Shown: positions 6,692-14,556 of the stretch, in pieces
How positions within the stretch are numbered: position 1 is the stretch's first letter
How the letters are laid out: every line of letters begins with the position of its first letter
NCBI RefSeq assembly: GCF_001642995.1
Contig: NZ_LOHS01000062.1
Coordinates: 1 to 64,000 of the forward strand
Direction: 5' to 3'
Length of the DNA stretch: 64,000 nt
Source: Streptomyces jeddahensis
GTDB lineage: Bacteria; Actinomycetota; Actinomycetes; Streptomycetales; Streptomycetaceae
Notes under the pieces: generated by a model
Seen by the model: only the letters and a program-made list of their open reading frames with translations
Databases searched by the model: none
What the model was told of the DNA's origin: nothing
Program-made: the position numbers and the translations under genes

Positions 6692-8770
6692 GTGGGACGT
6701 CATAGCCGCCGGGGTCCGGTGGACAACCGCCGCGGCCCGGCCGAGACCGGCGGCACCGCCGAGCCACGGACAGCAGACCTCCGGGCAGGCGTCGCCGCGC
6801 CGCCGGAGACGGGGCCGCAGACCCGCACGGCTCCCTCGTCGGCTCCCGGCCCGGCGTACCCGACCGTGCCGCAGCGGACGCAGGTGCCGGGGCAGGCCCC
6901 GGCACCCTGGCCGGAGGGGACTCCGGCCCAGGGCGTTCCGCCGATATGGGACGGAACGCCCGCACAGGGACTTCCGAGAACGCCCCGGGACGGCACCCCT
7001 GGGGGTACCGCCCCGCGGACGGACGACGGCACCACTGGGCGTGGTGTTCCGCGGATGTGGGACGGGACTCCGGCTCGTGGGGTTCCTCGGGTGCCTGAGG
7101 GCACGCCGGCGCATGGTGTGCCCCGGATAGCCGACGGCACGACCGCCGCCCATGGCGTCCCAGGCCTGCATGACGGCACGTCGGCCCATGGGTTTCCCCG
7201 GGTGCCGGATGGCACTCCGGCTCGTGGGGCTCCGCGGGTGCCTGACGGGACTCCGGCCGGAGGTGGTCCCAGGATGTGGGACGGGACTCCGGCTCGTGGG
7301 GTCCCGCGTATGCCTGACGGCACGCCGGCTCGCGGTGTGCCGCGTATGCCTGATGGGACTCCGGTCCATGGGGGGCCTCGGCTTCCGAACGGCGCTCCCG
7401 GCCAGGGGGTTCGGGGAGTGCCCGATGGGATACGGGCTCAAGGCGCTCACAGGGCGCCCGGTGGGACCCCGCACCATGGGGTCCCACGGCCGCATGACGG
7501 TACGCCCGCGCATGGTGGGCCTAGGCCCCCTGAGGGGACGCCGGCCCACGGCGTTCCGCGGATGTGGGACGGCACGCCGGCGCGCGGGGTGCCCCGGATA
7601 GCCGACGGCACGCCCGCCCACGGCGTACCGCACGTGCGCGGTGGGCACCCCCAGGAGGCGGGGGCCGGTGGTGGTGCCCCGAGGGCGGGCGGTGCGTACG
7701 CCGGTCCGGTGGCGTCTGCCGGGCCCCGGATCCCGGGGCCGCGCCAGGAGTACCTCGACGCGTTCGACGACGTGGACGTGTTCGCCCCGCGCAACGCCCC
7801 CATAGCAGATCCGGCGGCCGGTCCGACGGTGCCCGTCGGCCCCTACACGCCCGTCACCGAGCGGCGCACGCCCGGCGGCGGCGATGAGCCGGCGACGGCC
7901 CCGCCAGGCGAACCGGAGGACCCCGACGGCTTCGACGGACCGAAGCGCGCCAAGGAGACCAAGAGCGGCAAGAGCCGTGCCCTGACCGGTGTCGCGGCCG
8001 CCGCCGTCACGACCGTCCTCGCCGTGGTCGTCGCCGGACAGGTGGCCGGCGGCCACGACAGCGCCGACACGCAGACGCAGGCCGCTGAGGCCGACCGGAA
8101 CACCGACGCCCAGGCCTCCCGCTCCGACGGCCGGGCCACGCCGTCCGAGACGGCCACCGCGGTCCAGCTGACGACGTACGCCCAGAAGATGAGCAAGAAG
8201 TACGCCCTCGATCCGCAGCTGAAGGGCTCGGGTAAGTTCGAGGTCGTCCCCGGATTCGACAAGGCGCCCGGAAAGGGTCAGCTGTTCCGGTACCGCGTGG
8301 ACGTCGAGCAGGGCCTCGGCCTGGACGGCGAACTCTTCGCGGAGGCCGTGCAGAAGACCCTGAACGACGACCGGAGTTGGGCCCACAACGGCGGCCGTAC
8401 CTTCGAGCGCGTCTCATCGGGCAAGGCCGACTTCGTCATCACGCTGGCGAGCCCCGGCACGACAGGGGTCTGGTGCGCCAAGTCCGGACTGGACACGACC
8501 GTCGACAACGTGTCCTGCGACTCGGCCGCCACGGATCGCGTCATGATCAACGCCTACCGCTGGGCGCAGGGCGCGAAGACCTACGGCGACCGCATCTACG
8601 CCTACCGGCAGATGCTCATCAACCACGAGGTCGGCCACCGCCTCGGCTTCAACCACGTGACCTGCAGCAGGAACGGGACGCTCGCACCGGTCATGCAGCA
8701 GCAGACGAAGTTCCTGACGTACGGCGGAATCACCTGCAGGCCCAACCCATGGCCCTACCCCAGCAGTTGA
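6692..8770 (+). CDS. membrane-anchored DUF3152 zincin with long repeat domain
   Basis: A 692-residue protein. Residues about 75-320 are some twenty 12-residue repeats of the form GTPARGVPRMPD. A Pro/Gly/acidic stretch follows, then a single membrane helix near residues 430-452 (ALTGVAAAAVTTVLAVVVAG) after a Lys/Arg-rich segment. The C-terminal DUF3152 domain carries HEVGHRLGFNH at residues 645-655, an exact HExxHxxGxxH zinc-metalloprotease signature, with Cys residues on both sides that could form disulfides outside the cell. Topology suggests the repeats are cytoplasmic and the protease domain external. Start GTG 6692 (VGRHSRRG) was chosen by family similarity; GTG 6719 is an alternative. 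Proteolysis is inferred from the motif. Confidence 0.85.
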   Translation: MGRHSRRGPVDNRRGPAETGGTAEPRTADLRAGVAAPPETGPQTRTAPSSAPGPAYPTVPQRTQVPGQAPAPWPEGTPAQGVPPIWDGTPAQGLPRTPRDGTPGGTAPRTDDGTTGRGVPRMWDGTPARGVPRVPEGTPAHGVPRIADGTTAAHGVPGLHDGTSAHGFPRVPDGTPARGAPRVPDGTPAGGGPRMWDGTPARGVPRMPDGTPARGVPRMPDGTPVHGGPRLPNGAPGQGVRGVPDGIRAQGAHRAPGGTPHHGVPRPHDGTPAHGGPRPPEGTPAHGVPRMWDGTPARGVPRIADGTPAHGVPHVRGGHPQEAGAGGGAPRAGGAYAGPVASAGPRIPGPRQEYLDAFDDVDVFAPRNAPIADPAAGPTVPVGPYTPVTERRTPGGGDEPATAPPGEPEDPDGFDGPKRAKETKSGKSRALTGVAAAAVTTVLAVVVAGQVAGGHDSADTQTQAAEADRNTDAQASRSDGRATPSETATAVQLTTYAQKMSKKYALDPQLKGSGKFEVVPGFDKAPGKGQLFRYRVDVEQGLGLDGELFAEAVQKTLNDDRSWAHNGGRTFERVSSGKADFVITLASPGTTGVWCAKSGLDTTVDNVSCDSAATDRVMINAYRWAQGAKTYGDRIYAYRQMLINHEVGHRLGFNHVTCSRNGTLAPVMQQQTKFLTYGGITCRPNPWPYPSS
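6917..7646 (+). repeat. about twenty 36-bp tandem repeats (12-residue units)
   Basis: The unit GTPARGVPRMPD varies mainly at the sixth and the last three residues; two adjacent copies near 7300-7370 are almost identical. The DNA period of 36 bp is maintained with a few 39-bp units. All copies stay in the DUF3152 frame. Confidence 0.9.
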
Positions 8771-9076
8771 ACCGTCCGAGGAGACGGCGGATGTGCAGCG
8801 GGAGATGACCGTCACGGCATGTTCCTCTGCCGGCCCGCGATGTGTGGTGCAACGGCCTCCCACGCGGCGGGAATTGGCCATCGTATGACGACGTGTAACC
8901 GCATGATCTCCTAGCGCGACGAAACGCGCCCCGTGCGGGAAAGTTACGTCCGTTCACCCCTTTTGGTGGCGCGATGGACAACCGTCCATCGCGCCACCGG
9001 CATGTCCGCATACGTTCGTCCTGCTGCGGGCCGCCCGGCCGACGGCGGCCGCCTACGGGAGATCGGGGGTGTACTC
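8771..9076. other. intergenic region upstream of the glycosyltransferase
   Basis: 306 bp without a credible gene. It holds the 15-bp palindrome at 8965-8998 and presumably the promoter of the polysaccharide-type operon. Confidence 0.6.
8965..8998. promoter_or_regulatory. perfect 15-bp inverted repeat
   Basis: GGTGGCGCGATGGAC at 8965-8979 and GTCCATCGCGCCACC at 8984-8998 flank a four-base loop, about 80 bp upstream of the glycosyltransferase start. It could be the terminator of the preceding gene, a leader hairpin or an operator; the T-run lies on the 5' side, which is unusual for a plus-strand terminator. Confidence 0.6.
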
Positions 9077-11020
9077 GTGCGCATCGGACTACTTACGGAG
9101 GGTGGCTATCCGTACATGAGCGGTGATGCCAGGCTCTGGTGCGACCGGCTCGTGCGCGGGCTCGGGCAGCACGAATTCGACGTCTACGCGTTCAGCCGCA
9201 GCCGGCAGCAGGAGGACGAAGGCTGGATCGCGCTGCCACCGCAGGTCAACCGGGTGCGGACGGCGTCGCTGTGGTCCGCGGACGGCGAAGGCGTGGCGTA
9301 CGGGCGGCGCGCGCGGCGGCGGTTCGCCGAGGCTTACGGAGAATTGGCGGCGGCGCTGTGTGCGGGCGGGGCCGGCGCCGCGGGCGCACGTGCGGGTGGC
9401 GTGGGGAGCGCGGGGGGCGCACAGGGCGCACGGGGCGCGCGTGGTCACGGCGGGGCCGGGGTGTCGGCTGACGGGTCTGCTGACGGGACCCCCAAGGTTC
9501 CGGCGCCGCGTTCGGGGCGCGGATCCGTGGACGCGTCCGAGGGTGCCGACATGTGCGTCGGTGCCGAGGAGGACCGTTTCTGCAGTGCGCTGTACGGACT
9601 CGCCGAACTGGCCCGAGACGAGGGCGGACTGGCCACCGCTCTGCGCTCCGAGACGGCGGTGCAGGCCCTCGAGCGCGCCTGCCGGGCGCCCGGCGCACCA
9701 CGCGCCGCGCAACTCGCCCGGGTGCCCGACCTGCTCGCCGTCACCGCGTACCTGGAACGCGCACTGCGCCCGCTCTCCCTCGACTGGTACGAGGACGACG
9801 GGCTCGGCTCGGTCGACCTGTGCCACGCCACGTCCGGCGGCGCGGCCGCCCTGGCCGGACTGCTGGCCAAGGAGTTCGCCGGGGTGCCCCTGCTCGTCAC
9901 CGAGTACGGCGTGCAGCTGCGGGCGAACTACCTCGCGGCCGCCGAGGAGTACCCGAGTGCGCCGGTGCGCACGCTGCTCGCCGCGTTCCACGGGCGGCTC
10001 GCGGCCGAGGTCTACCGGAAGGCCACGCTCATCACGCCCGGCAACACGCACGCCCGGCGCTGGCAGGAGCGGTGCGGCGCCGACCGCGCCAAACTGCGCA
10101 CCGTCTACCCCGGCATGGAGGCGTCCCAGTTCGCGGAGGTTGGCGAGAGCACCGAGTGCGCCGATCCCGGCACGCTCGTGTGGGTCGGCCGCATCGAGCC
10201 CGGCAAGGATCTGGTCTCGCTGCTGCACGCGTTCGCCGAGATCCGCAAGGACGAGCCGAAGGCACGGCTCCGGATCGTCGGCGCGCCCGCCGACGGCGCG
10301 GAGGCCGCCACGTATCTCGCACAGTGCCGCGCCCTGGCCGCGCAGCTCTTCCCGGACGAGGCGGAGGGCGTGCACGCGGTCGGCGACAACCCGGTGTCGT
10401 TCGAGGAGCTGGGCGCGCCCGAGGTGCCGGATCTCGCGGAGGCGTACGCGGCGGGGAGCGTTGTCGTGCTGTCGAGTGTCGTGGAGGGCTTCCCGATCGG
10501 CCTCGTCGAGGCGATGTTCTGCGGGCGCGCCACCGTGTCCACCGACGTCGGCGCCGTTGTCGAGGTCATCGGCGGCACCGGGCTCGTCGTACCACCGCGC
10601 AATCCGCGCGCGCTCGCCGAGGCGTGCCTCGCGCTGCTCCGTGATCCCGAGCGACGCGCGCGGCTGGGTGCGGCGGCGCGTGCGCGGGCGCTCGAACTGT
10701 TCACGGTCGAGCAGAACATCGCGGCGTTCGGCTCCCTCTATCTGGAGATCGTCTCCCACTGCCCCGTACGCCGTGAGGCCGTGGACGACACCGGAGAACC
10801 ACTGCCCTTCGGCGTGCCGCCCGAGGCCCATGTGCCGGGCACCTGGACGGCGGCGTCCGAGACCACGACGGGGCGGTCCGGAGAACGACGGGCCGTGGAG
10901 CCGGCGTCCGCACGGACGGCGCCGCGCTGGGTGACGCCGACGAAGGCAGGGGCCGGCGCCGGGGCCGGGTCCGCTGCCGGCGCCAGGGCCGCCTTCGTCC
11001 CGGGGGAGGGGGCACTGTGA
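9077..11020 (+). CDS. PelF-type GT4 glycosyltransferase (DUF3492)
   Basis: A 647-residue cytosolic glycosyltransferase. The N-terminus IGLLTEGGYPYMSGDARLW is the DUF3492 signature of PelF proteins, followed near residues 100-160 by a low-complexity Gly/Ala insert, then a GT4 (GT-B) domain with WVGRIEPGKD and the E-x7-E donor site in EGFPIGLVEAMF. The last 80 residues are a Pro/Ala/Gly tail. GTG 9077 with a GGGGG ribosome site fits the family start. The stop overlaps the next GTG (GTGA), so it is the first gene of a coupled operon with a membrane protein, an epimerase and a spherulin-4-like protein. PelF enzymes polymerise UDP-sugars; the sugar used here is unknown. Confidence 0.88.
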   Translation: MRIGLLTEGGYPYMSGDARLWCDRLVRGLGQHEFDVYAFSRSRQQEDEGWIALPPQVNRVRTASLWSADGEGVAYGRRARRRFAEAYGELAAALCAGGAGAAGARAGGVGSAGGAQGARGARGHGGAGVSADGSADGTPKVPAPRSGRGSVDASEGADMCVGAEEDRFCSALYGLAELARDEGGLATALRSETAVQALERACRAPGAPRAAQLARVPDLLAVTAYLERALRPLSLDWYEDDGLGSVDLCHATSGGAAALAGLLAKEFAGVPLLVTEYGVQLRANYLAAAEEYPSAPVRTLLAAFHGRLAAEVYRKATLITPGNTHARRWQERCGADRAKLRTVYPGMEASQFAEVGESTECADPGTLVWVGRIEPGKDLVSLLHAFAEIRKDEPKARLRIVGAPADGAEAATYLAQCRALAAQLFPDEAEGVHAVGDNPVSFEELGAPEVPDLAEAYAAGSVVVLSSVVEGFPIGLVEAMFCGRATVSTDVGAVVEVIGGTGLVVPPRNPRALAEACLALLRDPERRARLGAAARARALELFTVEQNIAAFGSLYLEIVSHCPVRREAVDDTGEPLPFGVPPEAHVPGTWTAASETTTGRSGERRAVEPASARTAPRWVTPTKAGAGAGAGSAAGARAAFVPGEGAL

Positions 11021-12252
11021 GGACGCAGGGCACGGAAGAGGCCAGGACGCAGGGCACGGAAGATGCGCGGGAGGTCGTCGACGAGGCGGGCGGCTCGGGC
11101 TCGTCGGTCGAAGTCAGCGCCCGTACCGAGGTCCGCGCAACCCAGCGCGACGGACGTCAGGACCGGCGCGAGCGGCGGCCCGATGGCGCCCGGCGCCGGG
11201 CCGTCGATCCCGTCAAGGGGCTGATGCACCAGCACCGCGAGCTCTGCGAGCGCGCCATTGACCCGCTGGAGATCGCCGCCGGGCTCGAGGCACACGGCGT
11301 GACCGACCGGACGGCCGCACGATTCCGGCACAGGGACGTCTTCTCGCTCGCCGAGGAGATGTACGCGCGCGTGCCCCGCGCCGGCGAGCCCGCCGAGCCG
11401 CCCGAGACGCGTGGCACCCCCGAGCCGCGCGCCGCGTGGGTCGCGACGGCGCTGCTGCCCGGCGCCGTGTGCGGCCTCGCGGTCGCCGGAATGCACGCCC
11501 TCGGCGGCAATCTCCGGCTGGTTGCCGGCATCTTCGGCGCCATCGCCGTCACGGCCGCCCTGTGCGTCGCACTCCGCCATGGACCACTGCACACCCCGGG
11601 ACGTACGGGAACCGCCACGCGCGCGTGGACGGGCTGGCTCATCCTCTACGCCGTGTGCGGCGATGGGCTGCTGGCGGCCGCCCTCGCGGGCGGGCCCGAC
11701 GGGCCGTGGCCGCTTGCGACGGCGCCCGCCCTCGGCCTCGCGCTCGCCGTGGCGCCCGCCGCCTGGTGCGCGTATCTCTTCGCTACCAAGGCCCGGAGCA
11801 GACTGGCTGTCAGCCGGGGCCTGGCCGAGCTCCGCGCGGCCGTACGGCCCCTGCTGCTCGGCGTCTTCGCCATGTTCCTGACTGTCCTGGCCATTCTGCT
11901 CGGGCTGTCGGGGGCGGTTCTCGGCGAGGACGCCGCATACGCGGGAGCCGGTGCCCTAGGGGCGCTGCTGCTGCTCGGGCGCCTCCTCGCCGCGCATGGC
12001 GCCGGCCACGTTCAGGCTGCCGTGCTCGGCGCGGCTGCGGGCGCGGAGATGCTGGCCCTGGCGTCGGCGTTCGCGGGGCGCCTCCCCGGCTTCTCGGTCC
12101 TGGCCGTGCCCGTCGAGGCCGCCGTCGACGCGGGAGGGCCCGGCCTGGTCCCGGCCGCCGCGTGCGGGGCCGCGGCTCTGGTCCTGCTGGTCCACGCGGT
12201 CCGCAGGCTGGCGTGCGCTTCCGCCCATGCGACCCCCGAGGACGCGTCATGA
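11017..12252 (+). CDS. polytopic membrane protein of the glycosyltransferase operon
   Basis: A 411-residue protein with about 140 hydrophilic N-terminal residues, then eight or nine hydrophobic segments (for example WVATALLPGAVCGLAVAG, LLLGVFAMFLTVLAILLGL). GTG 11017 overlaps the upstream stop by four bases with a strong GGGGAGGGG ribosome site. No family motif is recognised. Position next to a PelF-type glycosyltransferase suggests a role in polymer export or anchoring, like PelG or PelE in pel loci, but it is not visibly a MATE-type PelG. The first residues contain a small direct duplication (RTQGTEEA / RTQGTEDA). It ends in an ATGA overlap with the next frame. Confidence 0.75.
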   Translation: MRTQGTEEARTQGTEDAREVVDEAGGSGSSVEVSARTEVRATQRDGRQDRRERRPDGARRRAVDPVKGLMHQHRELCERAIDPLEIAAGLEAHGVTDRTAARFRHRDVFSLAEEMYARVPRAGEPAEPPETRGTPEPRAAWVATALLPGAVCGLAVAGMHALGGNLRLVAGIFGAIAVTAALCVALRHGPLHTPGRTGTATRAWTGWLILYAVCGDGLLAAALAGGPDGPWPLATAPALGLALAVAPAAWCAYLFATKARSRLAVSRGLAELRAAVRPLLLGVFAMFLTVLAILLGLSGAVLGEDAAYAGAGALGALLLLGRLLAAHGAGHVQAAVLGAAAGAEMLALASAFAGRLPGFSVLAVPVEAAVDAGGPGLVPAAACGAAALVLLVHAVRRLACASAHATPEDAS

Positions 12253-12665
12253 GCCGCCCGCGCGCGATCAAGCCCGCTGCCGAGCCCGCTCTGCGCAGCG
12301 CCGGAGGCCGCACCGTCACCGCCGGACGCACCCGCGCCCGCAGCGCCGCCGTTCCGCCGGTGGCCTCGCGGCGCGGGGCACCCGTCGCCCTCGTGCCCTC
12401 GGCAGCGCGCGAGGGCCCTGCGCACCGCGAGGCCGTCGACCGGCCCGGTGCCCGGCCTCCGCGCCAGGCCCGCTGCGGCCCGCGGGATCGAGCCCGCTGC
12501 GGAGCCCGCTCTGCGCAGCGCCGGAGGCCGCACCGTCACCGTCGGATGCACCCGCGCCCGCAGCGCCGCCGTTCCGCCGGTGGCCTCTCGCGGCGCAGGG
12601 CACCCGCCGCCCCCTCGCCTTCCTTTCCGCCCGCGGTGTCCGCACCGCGCGGAACCCGCCCTTGA
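12249..12665 (+). CDS. questionable Arg/Ala/Pro-rich reading frame
   Basis: A 138-codon frame beginning at ATG 12249, which overlaps the preceding stop (ATGA). It begins MSRPRAIKPAAEPALRSAGG and then becomes Arg/Pro-rich. The internal 119-bp segment is repeated 220 bp later in another frame, so the product changes character halfway and looks degenerate. The coupling suggests that a gene started here, but the sequence may be the remains of one, broken by the duplication and frame change. I recognise no family. It could equally be non-coding spacer. Confidence 0.3.
   Translation: MSRPRAIKPAAEPALRSAGGRTVTAGRTRARSAAVPPVASRRGAPVALVPSAAREGPAHREAVDRPGARPPRQARCGPRDRARCGARSAQRRRPHRHRRMHPRPQRRRSAGGLSRRRAPAAPSPSFPPAVSAPRGTRP
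12266..12384 (+). repeat. direct repeat copy 1 (119 bp)
   Basis: This segment, about 95% identical, recurs at 12486-12606. Core identical stretches include GCCCGCTCTGCGCAGCGCCG and CAGCGCCGCCGTTCCGCCGG. Confidence 0.9.
12486..12606 (+). repeat. direct repeat copy 2 (121 bp)
   Basis: Second copy, offset by 220 bp and with a two-base insertion relative to copy 1, so the matching reading frame moves to the frame that ends at 12744. Confidence 0.9.
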
Positions 12666-12696
12666 CCCACGGCAAGACCCCGAAGGAGAACACCAG

Positions 12697-12744
12697 ATGA
12701 CCACCACTCTCCCCGGAGAGTCCGTCCCAGGAGCGGCCCGATGA
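12697..12744 (+). CDS. 15-residue leader-like reading frame
   Basis: ATG 12697 follows GAAGGAGAAC, a good ribosome site, and encodes MTTTLPGESVPGAAR. Its TGA overlaps the ATG of the epimerase at 12741 (ATGA). It could be a translated leader that couples ribosomes to the epimerase gene, or the last remnant of a longer protein whose upstream part is the duplicated region. The peptide is too short to assign. Confidence 0.4.
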   Translation: MTTTLPGESVPGAAR

Positions 12745-13706
12745 GGGTGTTGCTGATCGGAGCCAACGGATACCTCGGACGGTTCGTCGCCGACCGGCTG
12801 GTCGCCGACCCGGCCGTCCAGCTCACCACCCTCGGCCGCGGCGACGACGCAGACGTGCGGTTCGACCTCGCCAGCGGCAGCCCCGGCGCGCTCACCCGGT
12901 TCCTGGACGCCGTGCACCCCGGGGTCGTCATCAACTGCGCAGGCACCACCAGAGGCGGCGCCCGGGAACTGACCCGGCACAACACCGTCGCCGTCGCCAC
13001 CGTCTGCGAGGCCATGCGCCGCAGCGGCTGCGCGGCGCGGCTCGTGCAGATCGGCTGCGCAGCCGAGTACGGGCCGAGCCAGCCCGGATCCTCCACCGCC
13101 GAGGACGCCGTGCCGCGCCCGGGCGGCCCGTACGGCGTCAGCAAGCTCGCCGCGACCGAGCTGGTCCTCGGGTCGGGGCTCGACGCGGTGGTGCTGCGCG
13201 TGTTCTCGCCCGCCGGGCCCGGCACGCCCGCCGGATCCCCGCTCGGCCGGCTCGCCGAGGCCATGCGGCGCGCCATGCAGGCCGGCGACGGCGAGCTCAA
13301 GCTCGGCGGACTCGGCGTACAACGCGACTTCGTCGACGTACGCGACGTGGCGCGCGCCGTGCACGCTGCCTCGCTGTCCGCCGCGCAGGGCGTTGTCAAC
13401 ATCGGCTCGGGGCGTGCCGTGCGGCTCCGGGACGCCGCCGCGGTCCTCGCGCGGGTGGCCGGTTACGGCGGCGCGCTGCACGAGCTCGACTCGCCCCCGG
13501 GTCCGGTGCGACCGGTCCTCGGGCACCCCCGCCCCGACTCCGACCACCCGGCCCCGGCCCCCGCCGCGTTCCCCTATCCGGACGGCTGCGGCAGCTGGCA
13601 GCAGGCCGATGTGCGCACGGCGCGCGACCGGCTCGGCTGGCGGCCCCGGATCAACCTCGAGGAGTCCCTCGCCGACATCTGGATGGAGGCGGCATGCCGC
13701 ATCTGA
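12741..13706 (+). CDS. NAD(P)-dependent sugar epimerase/dehydratase (extended SDR)
   Basis: A 321-residue Rossmann enzyme. GANGYLG at residues 7-13 binds the dinucleotide and YGVSK carries the catalytic Tyr-x-x-x-Lys; the region QRDFVDVRDVARAV is the usual SDR_e substrate-domain motif. ATG 12741 with AGGAGCG upstream overlaps the leader frame; the stop region overlaps the next gene by 13 bp. Such enzymes make or epimerise UDP/GDP-sugars. In pel-type loci PelX is a UDP-GlcNAc C4-epimerase, so this enzyme could supply the sugar for the glycosyltransferase at 9077; the exact substrate is inferred only from position. Confidence 0.85.
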   Translation: MRVLLIGANGYLGRFVADRLVADPAVQLTTLGRGDDADVRFDLASGSPGALTRFLDAVHPGVVINCAGTTRGGARELTRHNTVAVATVCEAMRRSGCAARLVQIGCAAEYGPSQPGSSTAEDAVPRPGGPYGVSKLAATELVLGSGLDAVVLRVFSPAGPGTPAGSPLGRLAEAMRRAMQAGDGELKLGGLGVQRDFVDVRDVARAVHAASLSAAQGVVNIGSGRAVRLRDAAAVLARVAGYGGALHELDSPPGPVRPVLGHPRPDSDHPAPAPAAFPYPDGCGSWQQADVRTARDRLGWRPRINLEESLADIWMEAACRI

Positions 13707-14494
13707 CCAGCCCTGCCGCGGGTACCGCGAGCACGGGCGTACGCATCGGGTTCGGCGTCCCCGGCTACGCCCACCCCCTCGTCGCCCCGGTGGAATGGGC
13801 CGAACTCTCCCGTGCGGGCACCCCTCTGGACTGGGTCGTCCTGAATGTCGCGGGCGGCCCGGGCGTATGGCCGGACCCCCACTGCCTGGAGGCCGTGGGC
13901 CGGGTGCGGAACACGGCGCGGGCGCAGGCGCGCGATGCCGCGCGGGGCGGGGGCCGTCCTGCGGGCGCCGGACGTGTTCTGGGTCACCTGGACGCGCGGT
14001 ACGGCGCCCGCTCCTTCGGCGAGCTCGTCTCCGACGCGCACCGCTACCTCGACTGGTACCAGGTCGACGGCTTCTTCATCGACCACTGCCCGACCGAGCA
14101 CGCCGCGCTGCCGGAGATACGGCGGACGGTCGCCACCCTCCGCGGCCTGGTCGCCGACCCCCACATCGTGTTCGGCCACGGCACGCACCCCTACCCGGGC
14201 TACGCCGAAGTCGCCGACCAGCTGGTCACCTTCACCGGACCGTGGAGCGACTACCGTTGGTCGCAGGTGGCCGAGTGGACCGCCGACCATCCGCCCGAAC
14301 GCTTCTGCCACCTGGTGCACGGCGTGCCCCGCGGCCACCTCGAGGAGGCACTGCGGATCGCTCGCTGGCAGGGCGCATCCACCATCTACTTCACCGACCG
14401 CACTCCCCGCGCGGGCTCCGCCGACCCCTGGGCGGGCATGCCCGGCTACTGGGACGCAATCGTCTCGATGCTCGGACCACGTGTCTCGGAATGA
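13694..14494 (+). CDS. spherulin-4 / GH114-like family protein
   Basis: A 266-residue protein of the spherulation-specific family 4, a TIM-barrel group related to GH114 polysaccharide hydrolases. Features are VRIGFGVPGYAHPL at the start of the barrel, DWVVLNVAGGPG, the acidic strand YQVDGFFIDHCP (probable catalytic Asp) and IYFTDRTP. No convincing signal peptide is seen, although ATG 13694 overlaps the epimerase gene by 13 bp and an alternative start is not obvious. In Pel systems PelA supplies a hydrolase of this general fold, so it may trim or process the operon's polymer. Activity is not demonstrated by sequence. Confidence 0.8.
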   Translation: MPHLTSPAAGTASTGVRIGFGVPGYAHPLVAPVEWAELSRAGTPLDWVVLNVAGGPGVWPDPHCLEAVGRVRNTARAQARDAARGGGRPAGAGRVLGHLDARYGARSFGELVSDAHRYLDWYQVDGFFIDHCPTEHAALPEIRRTVATLRGLVADPHIVFGHGTHPYPGYAEVADQLVTFTGPWSDYRWSQVAEWTADHPPERFCHLVHGVPRGHLEEALRIARWQGASTIYFTDRTPRAGSADPWAGMPGYWDAIVSMLGPRVSE

Positions 14495-14556
14495 AGAAGG
14501 GCGTGGCAGTGTTACACGCAGAACAACCTTCCGTAATACCGACCAACGGAGTCCCC

